Below, piece after piece: positions 1-7,266 of a stretch of DNA of 64,000 bases. The notes beneath the pieces are model-generated. The model made no database searches and was not told the origin of the DNA. It saw nothing but the letters and a program-made list of their open reading frames with translations. The DNA is taken from NCBI RefSeq assembly GCF_900101605.1, contig NZ_FMUR01000014.1, positions 1 to 64,000 on the forward strand. The letters run 5' to 3'. A program made the translations under genes and the position numbers. How positions within the stretch are numbered: position 1 is the stretch's first letter; every line of letters begins with the position of its first letter. This DNA comes from Butyrivibrio hungatei (GTDB taxonomy: Bacteria > Bacillota > Clostridia > Lachnospirales > Lachnospiraceae).

Positions 1-163
1 TCTTGTTTGGAGTAAAGACTTTGCCATCATACTTACCGATGTATTCTCGCTTATGGTCAGCGCACTGTTTTTCAGCGTTCCAAAAAGGCTTGTCGATATA
101 AGCGTAACCGTTCTGACATCTGACTTTGCTGGTGATCCAAGGCTCATTGATTTTCAGTTCCAT
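1..163 (-). CDS. Transposase, N-terminal part (gene runs off the window)
   Basis: Reading leftward from an ATG at 163, 54 codons are open to the window edge. The peptide starts MELKINEPWITSKV and contains KPFWN, a run of basic residues and REYIGKYDGK followed by FTPNK. From memory this pattern (aromatic KP-W, then Lys/Arg, then Y-I-G-K-x-D-G, then P-N-K) is the N-terminal signature of IS1634/IS4-like transposases in clostridia; the catalytic DDE core would lie outside the window. The start is set by an AAGGAGG site seven bases upstream, which overlaps a 22-bp perfect palindrome (175-196). Family assignment is recognition only. Confidence 0.55.
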   Translation of the reverse strand, partial: MELKINEPWITSKVRCQNGYAYIDKPFWNAEKQCADHKREYIGKYDGKVFTPNK

Positions 164-174
164 GGTAATTACCT

Positions 175-196
175 CCTTGGTATAATTATACCAAGG
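175..196 (-). promoter_or_regulatory. Perfect 22-bp palindrome overlapping the transposase ribosome binding site
   Basis: The sequence CCTTGGTATAA followed by its exact reverse complement lies just upstream of the transposase start. On the transcript its right arm runs into the AAGGAGG site, so folding would hide the ribosome binding site. The palindrome also contains TATAAT on both strands. A half copy (CCTTGGTATAAATT) recurs at about 307-320. It may be a translational lock or a protein operator. Confidence 0.5.
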
Positions 197-285
197 ATAA
201 AGAGGAATCGCAAGCAAACTGGGCACTTTTGATACAATATTTTGTAGTTGCAAAGCCAGTAAGCACAAGGCTTTGCGATGATTAG

Positions 286-405
286 TCAGATGAGTTTATA
301 CCGAATCCTTGGTATAAATTCACGGGAGCTTAGGGTCAAAGTAAGCGCAACGAGAGCGTTGCACTTACTTTGCAAATCTAGCATTATTTTACATAGTTCA
401 TTCAT
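286..405 (-). CDS. Small ORF (39 aa) upstream of the transposase
   Basis: An ATG at 405 is preceded by a strong AAGGAGG site seven bases away; the frame runs 39 codons to a TGA at 286-288. The peptide begins MNELCKIMLDLQSK and ends with a basic SREFIPRIRYKLI segment. A short acidic/Leu N-terminus with SREF could suggest a Spo0E-like protein, but the match is weak and I do not assign it. A possible promoter (TTTACT, 17 bp, TATTAT) precedes it on the same strand. It could equally be a leader peptide of the transposable element, since a strong hairpin (337-372) lies inside it. Confidence 0.35.
   Translation of the reverse strand: MNELCKIMLDLQSKCNALVALTLTLSSREFIPRIRYKLI
337..372. repeat. Long inverted repeat (hairpin) inside the small ORF
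   Basis: CAAAGTAAG-c-GCAACG, four loop bases, then CGTTGC-a-CTTACTTTG form a near-perfect stem of about 15 bp with one mismatch. There is no U-run on either side, so it is not a typical terminator. It could be an insertion-sequence end structure or a transcript fold between the small ORF and the transposase. Confidence 0.45.
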
Positions 406-730
406 AAGAAAACCTCCTTGTGCTTAATTGGATATGACCGTATAATATCATTGGATTTAATATCAGTAAAATTGAAATAAATAATTATATAATTCAAAAA
501 TATTGAATGATTGGAAGTGTATGACATCAATAGTAATAAATGAAAAAGGACAAAGAATAATTCAGATTGAAACAATCATGTAATAGACATAAAAAAAGAA
601 ACGTAGTACCCCGCATAGGTATTAAACCGTACGGCACAAAACCACATTTCTATGATGCTACATTATAACGAAGTATCATATGTGTCAAGGAGTATATATT
701 CTCGTAAATTATTTAATATGGAGATTGAGT
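406..730. other. Intergenic region between small ORF and LysR gene
   Basis: About 325 AT-rich bases. The left part carries the likely promoter for the leftward small ORF. The right part must carry the leader of the LysR gene; it includes CCGCATAGGTATTAAACCGTACGG near 611-635, but I see no clear promoter pair or operator. No additional coding frame is convincing. Confidence 0.3.
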
Positions 731-1624
731 ATGACAATTACACAGTTAAGTACTTTTTTGAAAATATCAGAAATGAAAAGTTTTTCTGCGGCGGCAAGTA
801 GCCTGGGGTATGCGCAATCTACTGTTACAACGCAGATTAAGCAGTTGGAGGATGAACTGGGATGTGTGTTGTTTGAGCGTCTCGGAAAAACTATTTCAAT
901 TACCTCATCGGGAGATCGACTAATAGCATATGCAGAGAAGATGCTTCAGTTAGAGAGAGAAATTCGTCTTGATGTAACAGATGAAAATAATCCTGCAGGC
1001 GTATTGAAATTGGGCGTGTCTGAGTCTCTTTGTGTAAGTAGATTCCCACGAATTTTGATGGAGTATACCAAGAATAATCCACGAACAGAAATTAGGATAC
1101 AGTTTGTTACACATGATGATATTCCCGAGCTTCTTCAGAAGGGAGAGCTTGATATGGTATATACTCTAAACCCGCTAATTGAGGATGAAAGGGTTAAAAT
1201 TCTGCATAAGAAACGGGAAAGTCTGGGCTTTTACGCATCACCAACAAATCCTGTTGCAGATAAAACTATTCGAGAAAAAGATCTAAAGAATGTTCCGCTT
1301 TTATTGACTGGGCATAACTGTAATTTTAGACATATGTTGATATCTGATCTTGATAGGCATGAAATCTCTCCGAACATAGTTCTGGAAACAAGCAGTAAAG
1401 AAATATTGAAACAATTTGCAATCAACGGATTAGGCGTAGCGTTTATACCGGATATTACTTCGGAAAATGAAATGAAAATAGGCAAACTCAAACGTCTTAC
1501 ATGGAAGGGAGCAGATTTTCCTGTGTATTCACAGGTTTTAATACATAAGGATAAAAAACAGAACAAAGCAATAAAAGCTTTGGCTGAAATTATTATGAGC
1601 GATACAGAGAATTATGGGGAATAG
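731..1624 (+). CDS. LysR-family transcriptional regulator
   Basis: A 297-aa DNA-binding regulator of usual LysR length. Residues 1-60 form the winged helix-turn-helix (FLKISEMKSFSAAASSL, then STVTTQIKQLEDELG, then LFERLGK), a typical LysR signature. Residues about 88-290 form the periplasmic-binding-protein-like effector domain. I start it at the ATG at 731, where the conserved MTITQLSTFLKI begins and a GGAG lies upstream, not at the earlier in-frame ATG at 680. It overlaps the next gene by 11 bp. LysR proteins usually control a divergent or adjacent gene; none with an obvious pathway is nearby, so the target is unknown. Confidence 0.85.
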   Translation: MTITQLSTFLKISEMKSFSAAASSLGYAQSTVTTQIKQLEDELGCVLFERLGKTISITSSGDRLIAYAEKMLQLEREIRLDVTDENNPAGVLKLGVSESLCVSRFPRILMEYTKNNPRTEIRIQFVTHDDIPELLQKGELDMVYTLNPLIEDERVKILHKKRESLGFYASPTNPVADKTIREKDLKNVPLLLTGHNCNFRHMLISDLDRHEISPNIVLETSSKEILKQFAINGLGVAFIPDITSENEMKIGKLKRLTWKGADFPVYSQVLIHKDKKQNKAIKALAEIIMSDTENYGE

Positions 1625-2168
1625 TAGTAGAAAAAGAAATGTTTTTGTAATAAGGGATGCTAATGGAAACAACATTGTTGTGATAAATGACATTATTTTC
1701 AAAGGGAAACGTGGAATAAAATGGGACGATGTAGAAGAATATCTGAGAAGTTATGTCGGAGATTTCTATACTATAGCCGATTCAAATGAAATAGTTTTTA
1801 TTGGTCCTGATCTTCCGGATGAATATGCGCATTCCGAATATACAATTATTTTAAAGGGAGCTAATGAAAAAGCTAAAGCTAATGCAGCACAAGGCTTACC
1901 TGAACTTATTAATACAGCTACGAATGTGGCATTTACAGAAAATTCAAAAATAAAGCATCAAAAAGATGCATTGTATGGCTGGTATAAGTATGAATCAAGG
2001 TTTGCGTTACCGATATTTGGAAATGATGGTGAAGTTGAAAGATATAATGTGTATCATGCAGCTATGATTTTTAGGCATGCAAAGGATGGCAAAAAATATC
2101 TTTATGACATTATGAATATAAAAAAAGAAACGAGCAACCTTTTCCAATCCGAAGATTTTACTCAGTAA
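1614..2168 (+). CDS. Large-polyvalent-protein-associated domain (LPD3-like) protein
   Basis: 184 aa. A short N-terminus is followed by FKGKRGIKWDDVEEYL, a glycine/aspartate core (IGPDLPDEY), KGANEKAKANAAQGLPELI, and YGWYKYESRFALP, ending in YLYDIMNIKKETSN. I recognise this order from LPD3-type domains found at the end of very large phage and conjugative-element proteins and as stand-alone ORFs in Lachnospiraceae. No biochemical role is established to my knowledge. It overlaps the LysR gene by 11 bp, suggesting translational coupling. No strong ribosome binding site is seen. AT-rich, consistent with an acquired segment. Confidence 0.5.
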   Translation: MGNSSRKRNVFVIRDANGNNIVVINDIIFKGKRGIKWDDVEEYLRSYVGDFYTIADSNEIVFIGPDLPDEYAHSEYTIILKGANEKAKANAAQGLPELINTATNVAFTENSKIKHQKDALYGWYKYESRFALPIFGNDGEVERYNVYHAAMIFRHAKDGKKYLYDIMNIKKETSNLFQSEDFTQ

Positions 2169-2617
2169 AAAACCCATTTCTTGATTCATATCTTAAAGAA
2201 GTTAGACTTAATTGTCAACATAAAAAGGAAGAGTCATATAAATATAGGCGGGTTTTGATTATAAAAAATAATTATTAGATGCGCGCAGTATGGAAAGAAA
2301 TATTTTTGAAATCCCTGTAACAATAGTTACAATCGCGGTTCTAATGATAAGATCCTTAGTCATACCTTGGAAAGTGTTCATGTTATTCATAAATGGCCCT
2401 ATAGATGATGGCTCCATTCCGAAAGGGATTGAGCCATTTGTGGTCTTTAAAAGAATAATCCACGTTGATAGAACGCTTCCCAAAAGAGTTAATGTTGAAA
2501 TTAGCTTTGAAATCCGCGTAGGGCTCTTTTGTTTGCAAATAATTTTGACAAAAGCGGTATTAGCAATTATACTGTACTAACAGAACTAACACACACAATC
2601 AACATAGGAGTAATATC
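2169..2617. other. Gene-poor stretch with possible decayed coding sequence
   Basis: About 450 bp. On the minus strand an open frame from about 2560 to 2392 reads like protein (TKEPYADFKANFNI, then KRSINVDYSFKDHKWLNPF, ending RAIYE) but has no ATG. A hairpin (ATGGCTCCATTCC / GGGATTGAGCCAT) lies at 2409-2438. On the plus strand a short open frame follows the upstream stop codon. I read this as remnants, not intact genes. The extreme right carries the AGGAG site of the next lipoprotein. Confidence 0.3.
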
Positions 2618-3598
2618 ATGACGAAAAAATATTTATCGGCATCAATATTGTCGTGTATATGCATGACGGTAACGGGCTGCGGAGCAGGGGCTTCAAACGC
2701 AGCTGTAAGTCCGGCTGAATCAATCGGAAAAGAAGTGATCTCAGCAGATGCTTCTGCAGAATATACAACGCCGGAGGCTTCAACGGAAGATGCATCCCTG
2801 GTTCCTATAGATGAGTGGGAAGAGAACTGGAAAGAGATTATGGGCGAGGAAGAAGAGGTCGAAGCAGACTATGATGAATCGCAGTATGATGAGGAAATTG
2901 TAAAATCTAAGGTTGATGAAGTAATAAAGAACAGTAAATCAATTGCTGAAGAAATAGAGGGAATAGAAAAGATTGCAAATTACTATAACGGATATCATTT
3001 CGACGCAGATATCAGTCAGATGGAGATGAACGCTGTAAGCGGGGCTGAGCCGTATACATGGGAACTTGAACTTGACAGTCTTTTGAAAAGAGCTCTTGAA
3101 GAAGCCGATGCATCAAAAAAAGAAGAGATTCAGGCTGAACAGAAAAAATGGAAAGCTGACTTTGATCGTTGTTACGATGTCCTTGAATATGAGGAAGGCT
3201 CATGGGTGCCTATGCAAAATTGTGAATTGGATGCAAGATTTTTGAAGAATCGTTGTTATATGCTGGCAAAGACTCTTTCTGACATAAAAGGTGATAATTA
3301 CGAATTGCCAAAAAGATATTTCATGGATAATGCATATGTGAGCGATAACGGTATGCTTGATATATCTGAAGGAATGGAAGGCGGTTCAATTGCGATAACA
3401 GTAGTTGTAGACGGAAAAGAAGTAGGGCAGCTTGCGTACGACCCGCTTATCAACGATACAACAATTGAGTTTAAGGCACAATCAGGTATTGAAGGTAAGA
3501 TTACCTATGGATGGGATGGAGCTACGCTTAGTATTACCAAGTCGGTAAATAAGGTGATTCCTAAGGGAACGGAATTAAAGTTCCCCACCGCATTGTAA
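2618..3598 (+). CDS. Lipoprotein with LprI-like (DUF1311) domain
   Basis: 326 aa with a lipoprotein signal: basic start, hydrophobic stretch and lipobox VTGC (Cys21), so it should be anchored to the outer face of the membrane. Residues about 25-80 are an acidic, Ser/Thr/Ala-rich linker. Residues about 130-225 resemble the LprI lysozyme-inhibitor-like fold: MEMNAVSG, helical repeats with EEIQAEQKKWKADFDRCYD, then MQNCELDARFLKNRCYML with paired cysteines. The C-terminal ~80 residues look like a beta domain. AGGAG precedes the ATG. First of a cluster of envelope genes; the specific role is unknown. Confidence 0.6.
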   Translation: MTKKYLSASILSCICMTVTGCGAGASNAAVSPAESIGKEVISADASAEYTTPEASTEDASLVPIDEWEENWKEIMGEEEEVEADYDESQYDEEIVKSKVDEVIKNSKSIAEEIEGIEKIANYYNGYHFDADISQMEMNAVSGAEPYTWELELDSLLKRALEEADASKKEEIQAEQKKWKADFDRCYDVLEYEEGSWVPMQNCELDARFLKNRCYMLAKTLSDIKGDNYELPKRYFMDNAYVSDNGMLDISEGMEGGSIAITVVVDGKEVGQLAYDPLINDTTIEFKAQSGIEGKITYGWDGATLSITKSVNKVIPKGTELKFPTAL

Positions 3599-3636
3599 GA
3601 AAAAACCAACACACCTAAGGGAGAAAGGGAGAAAAA

Positions 3637-4599
3637 ATGAAAAAGAGTAAATTGGTATGTATGGCAATTCCGCTTGTATCGATGTTTTTTGTCGGATGTA
3701 CTCCGATCGATATGAGCAATCTTGGCATTGGTGAACAGCAAGAAGAGAGCACAGCGGAAGTATCCGAAGTGGAAACATCCGATGCTACGGGTGCATCATC
3801 GGAGGCGGATTCAGTAGCAGATACAACAGATAGCTCTGTTAATGACAGTGAATTCTACTACGAACAATTAAAAGAGAATGAAAAGAAAGAAGTAGACCTC
3901 GGAAATGATGGCAAGCAGGATACACTTCTTTTTGAGTTTAAAGATACAACCTGCAAGATGAAAATAAATGAGCAGGTTATAGATGTTGAGATTTATGCAG
4001 ATGGCGATATTGTGTTCGGAGGCGCAGATGCGTTATTTGTCCATAAAACCGGCGCGGATTATCTTATATTGGAAAACTATGGAGATGCATACTACGGAAC
4101 AGTAACGCTTTATAAGTGGGACAATGGTTCTATGAAAGAGCTCGATAAGCTTGATGATTATATGAGAGTAGATAGTAATTACGATGAGAAAACAGATTCT
4201 TCAACTTATTGCATTTATGCTGATAAGATAGTACTTGCAAAGAGATACGATATTTTTGGAAGCTGGATCGGCACTAAGAACTATACATATGGTGATGACG
4301 GATTTGCAACGGAAGAAAAGACTGAAAAGCTTCGGTCCATTATTACTGGATCTGACGGCGGTCTGATATTGAAAAAAGATGTTACATTTACAGATGAATC
4401 GGGAGATGCGCCTAAAACTGCCAAGGCCGGAGAAACAATTTATCCATGTGAAATAAAGCAGAACGTTATGGGATTTAATTCAAAGAGTGGTGAATTCTTG
4501 GGATATCTTCCATTTGAGCCTGATGAAAATGGAGTTTTTTATTCCAGTAACGGAGTGAACGAACAGGATCTGTTTGAAAACAATCTGCATGTAGGATAA
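3637..4599 (+). CDS. Lipoprotein of unknown function
   Basis: 320 aa. N-terminal signal with lipobox FVGC (Cys21) and a long acidic Ser/Thr linker to about residue 70. The body begins KKEVDLGNDGKQDTLLFEF, a pattern resembling Asp/Gly-rich beta-propeller-type repeats (D-x-x-x-D-G), and continues with alternating beta segments. The gene is 38 bp after the previous lipoprotein and preceded by GGGAGAAAGGGAG, so the two are probably co-transcribed. I do not recognise a catalytic motif. It is likely an exported surface protein; a sensor or binding role would be a guess. Confidence 0.6.
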   Translation: MKKSKLVCMAIPLVSMFFVGCTPIDMSNLGIGEQQEESTAEVSEVETSDATGASSEADSVADTTDSSVNDSEFYYEQLKENEKKEVDLGNDGKQDTLLFEFKDTTCKMKINEQVIDVEIYADGDIVFGGADALFVHKTGADYLILENYGDAYYGTVTLYKWDNGSMKELDKLDDYMRVDSNYDEKTDSSTYCIYADKIVLAKRYDIFGSWIGTKNYTYGDDGFATEEKTEKLRSIITGSDGGLILKKDVTFTDESGDAPKTAKAGETIYPCEIKQNVMGFNSKSGEFLGYLPFEPDENGVFYSSNGVNEQDLFENNLHVG

Positions 4600-4616
4600 A
4601 GTAAAGGAGGATCGAA

Positions 4617-5255
4617 ATAATTAGTAAATACAAAAAGTTATTTGGTTTTGTTTTTGCAATTAGTATTTGTTTATCATCTTTAACTGCTTGCGGTGCTGCG
4701 AGTGAGCAAGAGTCTGCAGAGAATGAAACAAGTATTGAAGCCGGCTCTTATGATGCGGTACCTGAAAATACAGAAGATGAAAGCGGTCTTGATGATCAGG
4801 ACGATTCGGATATGCAAATGGCGGGAGAATTGAAAGAAGGCGATGCGGCTCCTGATTTTACAGCAACGCTCGTTGACGGATCTGAGTTTAAAATGTCAGA
4901 TCACAAGGATGATGTCGTTATCCTCAATTTCTTTGCATCATGGTGCGGCCCTTGCATGCGAGAGATGCCTGCTTTTGATATGCTTAAGAAAGATGAGTAT
5001 TCAAATCTTTCGATTCTGTGTGTAAACTGTGAGGAAGACAAAACAACTGTCGATGCACTTGTGGAAAATCATGGATTCACGTTCCCGATTGCTTATGATG
5101 AAGACGGAACTATCGGGGCAAAATATCCCTCAGAAGGTATTCCTTACACTCTTATTATTAAAAACGGCGTTATAGAAAAGATATTCCTTGGAGCACAGGA
5201 TGCTGATACTCAGTATAAAGAGTACAAGGGCGCAATTGATGCGTGCATGAACTGA
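4617..5255 (+). CDS. TlpA/ResA-like thioredoxin-fold lipoprotein with non-canonical start
   Basis: Exported thiol-disulfide protein. The frame has no ATG, GTG or TTG between an in-frame TAA at 4602 and the lipobox; an AAAGGAGG site (4603-4610) is followed by ATA at 4617 and ATT at 4620. Read from there, a full lipoprotein signal appears (ISKYKKLFGFVFAIS, then SSLTAC, Cys24-25), a ~40-residue acidic linker, and an AhpC/TSA-type thioredoxin domain with the active site WCGPC and conserved P in EGIPYT. Family members reduce or oxidise extracytoplasmic disulfides. It sits 2-22 bp before a 4Fe-4S membrane protein that could feed it electrons. The first plain ATG (4812) would delete the signal. Confidence 0.75.
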   Translation: MISKYKKLFGFVFAISICLSSLTACGAASEQESAENETSIEAGSYDAVPENTEDESGLDDQDDSDMQMAGELKEGDAAPDFTATLVDGSEFKMSDHKDDVVILNFFASWCGPCMREMPAFDMLKKDEYSNLSILCVNCEEDKTTVDALVENHGFTFPIAYDEDGTIGAKYPSEGIPYTLIIKNGVIEKIFLGAQDADTQYKEYKGAIDACMN

Positions 5256-5277
5256 CGTGATAAGAAATGAGGGGCAC

Positions 5278-6243
5278 ATGAAAGTTGGAGAGCATTTAAA
5301 GAAGTTTTCAAGACGCTATGTGCAGCTGATTACAGCCGTTTTATATAACTGTAACGTGAAGGGCTTTGCGACCGGAACGATCTGGAAAGGTGGCAGCAAG
5401 GGAGTTTGCGTTCCGGGGCTGAATTGTTATTCCTGCCCCGGAGCGATTGCTTCGTGTCCGCTTGGGAGCTTTCAGACTGCTCTTGTCTCTTCGAGATATA
5501 AATTTCCCTACTACATCCTTGGAACGCTCTTGCTTATGGGATTATTTCTCGGAAGATTCATATGCGGCTTTTTGTGTCCGTTTGGGATGATTCAGGAATT
5601 TTTACACAAGATACCTACGCCCAAACTTAAAAAGAGTAAGACCACGCGAGGGCTTACCTGTATAAAATATGTTTTGCTTGTTCTATTTGCAGTCATGATT
5701 CCCATATTTTATTCAGCGCCCGGTTTTTGTAAATATATATGCCCTGCAGGCACGCTCGAGGCGGGGATTCCACTTACATTTATGCAAAAGAAATTGCGTT
5801 CTCTTATCGGAATTTTATTTGGCTGGAAAGTCGTGCTATTATTAACAATTATTACAATCTGCATATTTGCCTATCGCGGCTTTTGCAGGTTTATATGTCC
5901 GCTTGGTGCGATATATTCTTTTTTTCAACCGGTTTCATTCTTCGGAGTGCAGGTTGATGAAGCAAAATGCATTCATTGTGATGCGTGCGTAAGAAATTGT
6001 AAGATGGATGTAAAAAAAGTCTGTGACAGAGAGTGTATACAGTGCGGTGAGTGCATGCAGCACTGTCCCGTAGATGCAATATATATAGGTATACGAAGAA
6101 TTGACAGGAAGAAGATGCCATTGCAGGCAGTTTTTATAGTGCTTGCGGTGATTCTTATTGTTGTCGGGCTAAACAGCAAAGGGTTCCATGATATAAAGAG
6201 CAAGGCGATCCGCTTGTGCTACGAATGTATGGGAATAGGATGA
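5278..6243 (+). CDS. NapH/CcoG-like 4Fe-4S membrane electron-transfer protein
   Basis: 321 aa from the ATG at 5278 (an upstream GTG at 5257 is in frame but has no spacing to a binding site). Several transmembrane helices alternate with Cys motifs: CYSCPGAIASCPLGS, CGFLCPFG, CKYICPAGTLE and CRFICPLG, as in NapH/MauN/NosR-type proteins. Residues about 225-275 hold two ferredoxin-like 4Fe-4S motifs (CIHCDACVRNC and CIQCGECMQHCP). Such proteins move electrons across the membrane. Directly following the TlpA-like lipoprotein, it probably supplies reducing power to extracytoplasmic thiols; that link is inference from adjacency. Confidence 0.8.
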   Translation: MKVGEHLKKFSRRYVQLITAVLYNCNVKGFATGTIWKGGSKGVCVPGLNCYSCPGAIASCPLGSFQTALVSSRYKFPYYILGTLLLMGLFLGRFICGFLCPFGMIQEFLHKIPTPKLKKSKTTRGLTCIKYVLLVLFAVMIPIFYSAPGFCKYICPAGTLEAGIPLTFMQKKLRSLIGILFGWKVVLLLTIITICIFAYRGFCRFICPLGAIYSFFQPVSFFGVQVDEAKCIHCDACVRNCKMDVKKVCDRECIQCGECMQHCPVDAIYIGIRRIDRKKMPLQAVFIVLAVILIVVGLNSKGFHDIKSKAIRLCYECMGIG

Positions 6244-6325
6244 GTTTTTGGAGGAGAAATGAGAAAAGTAGGTCTAATGATAATAAAGTGATGGAGTTAT
6301 TTAAGGGGATTAACTTTGTAAAATA

Positions 6326-6361
6326 AAATCAGCAGCCCAAGATTTACGGCTGCTGATTTTT
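6326..6361. terminator. Bidirectional rho-independent terminator
   Basis: AAATCAGCAGCC, ten loop bases, GGCTGCTGATTTTT: a 12-bp stem flanked by A-run and T-run, so it can end both the rightward electron-transfer gene and the leftward lipoprotein gene. Confidence 0.85.
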
Positions 6362-6388
6362 AATATATATGAAAAAAATATCGTTGAC

Positions 6389-6988
6389 TTATTGTGATGA
6401 TAGCGCAAAGAAAGAACAGATCTTAAATTCGGTATCGTCGGAATCACAATCCTCGAACCATATATTTCCGTCATCAACGCAGGCCCCATGGCTGTCAAAC
6501 CATATTTCATCCACAGACCATTTGCTGAGTGAATCGATATAAGATTTATCAAAGCCCGTATCTGAAGCATATTTAACAAAATCTTCTTTTGACTTTATAA
6601 CTTTGCCGTTACGGTTCTTTACCGGATAGCAGATCATATCACCGATTGCATTCCAGTCTTCTGCAATTGTAAGATCTTTAATCTTCTTGGCATATTCACA
6701 TACTTCGGAATAATTTGCTGCGGTAAATACCGAGCAATCAAAGTCGGATGCTTTGCTGCCTGAAGAATCGTCCGTACCTTCATCAATATTATCGTTATTT
6801 GCGCTTTCGGTGGAGTCCATAGGGGCTTCATCGGAAACAGGTGCAATATCTTTACTTGTATCATTTTGTGTTACATATTCCGAAGGATCTGCGACCTCGA
6901 CCGTTTCCGGCTCGGAGCTGCTTCCGCAAGCCATACCGATCGCCGATAAAGAAATTGCTAAGCATAGTGCCAATACTCTCTTTTTCAT
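6389..6988 (-). CDS. Lipoprotein of unknown function
   Basis: 199 aa from the ATG at 6988 (start MKKRVLALCLAIS; an in-frame ATG eight codons upstream overlaps the GGGAGG site and is rejected). Lipobox GMAC, acidic Ser/Asp linker to about residue 75, then a compact ~110-residue domain with EVCEYAKKIKDLTIAEDW, a conserved-looking GKVIKSKEDFVKYA and a C-terminal beta part (DEIWFDSHG, GNIWFED). The layout resembles the many small extracellular domains that Lachnospiraceae attach to the membrane; no function assigned. Confidence 0.6.
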   Translation of the reverse strand: MKKRVLALCLAISLSAIGMACGSSSEPETVEVADPSEYVTQNDTSKDIAPVSDEAPMDSTESANNDNIDEGTDDSSGSKASDFDCSVFTAANYSEVCEYAKKIKDLTIAEDWNAIGDMICYPVKNRNGKVIKSKEDFVKYASDTGFDKSYIDSLSKWSVDEIWFDSHGACVDDGNIWFEDCDSDDTEFKICSFFALSSQ

Positions 6989-7098
6989 GAGTAAGTTTCC
7001 TCCCTTTGACAACAGAAGTACTTTAACACAAAAAGTTACAAATGTAAACGATTTATGAAATATAAATATGCAGAACTTGATAAAAGACGGGAGATACT

Positions 7099-7194
7099 AT
7101 GGCAAAACAGCGTGAAAACACACTATTCTGCCAATTCAAAGAAAAAGTTAAAAATGTTAAGAAAACTCTTCACTTTTTTACTGAAGTGTGGTAA
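7099..7194 (+). CDS. Possible 31-aa small protein
   Basis: An ATG at 7099 is preceded by GGGAG at a five-to-six-base spacing. The basic/aromatic peptide runs MAKQRENTLFCQFKEKVKN and ends FFTEVW before TAA. It lies between a leftward lipoprotein gene and the rightward beta-helix gene. Only the ribosome binding site and the length support it; a leader peptide or chance ORF is possible. Confidence 0.25.
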   Translation: MAKQRENTLFCQFKEKVKNVKKTLHFFTEVW

Positions 7195-7266
7195 AGTATT
7201 CTCATGAGGCCGTTATAATATATACATCAACCAACAAAGAAAAGAAAAGGAGAGAACAGAAAAGAA

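Noticed and set aside
2290-2580. 96-codon hydrophobic plus-strand frame
   Set aside because: No ribosome binding site, and the opposite strand reads more like real protein; kept only as part of a decayed region.
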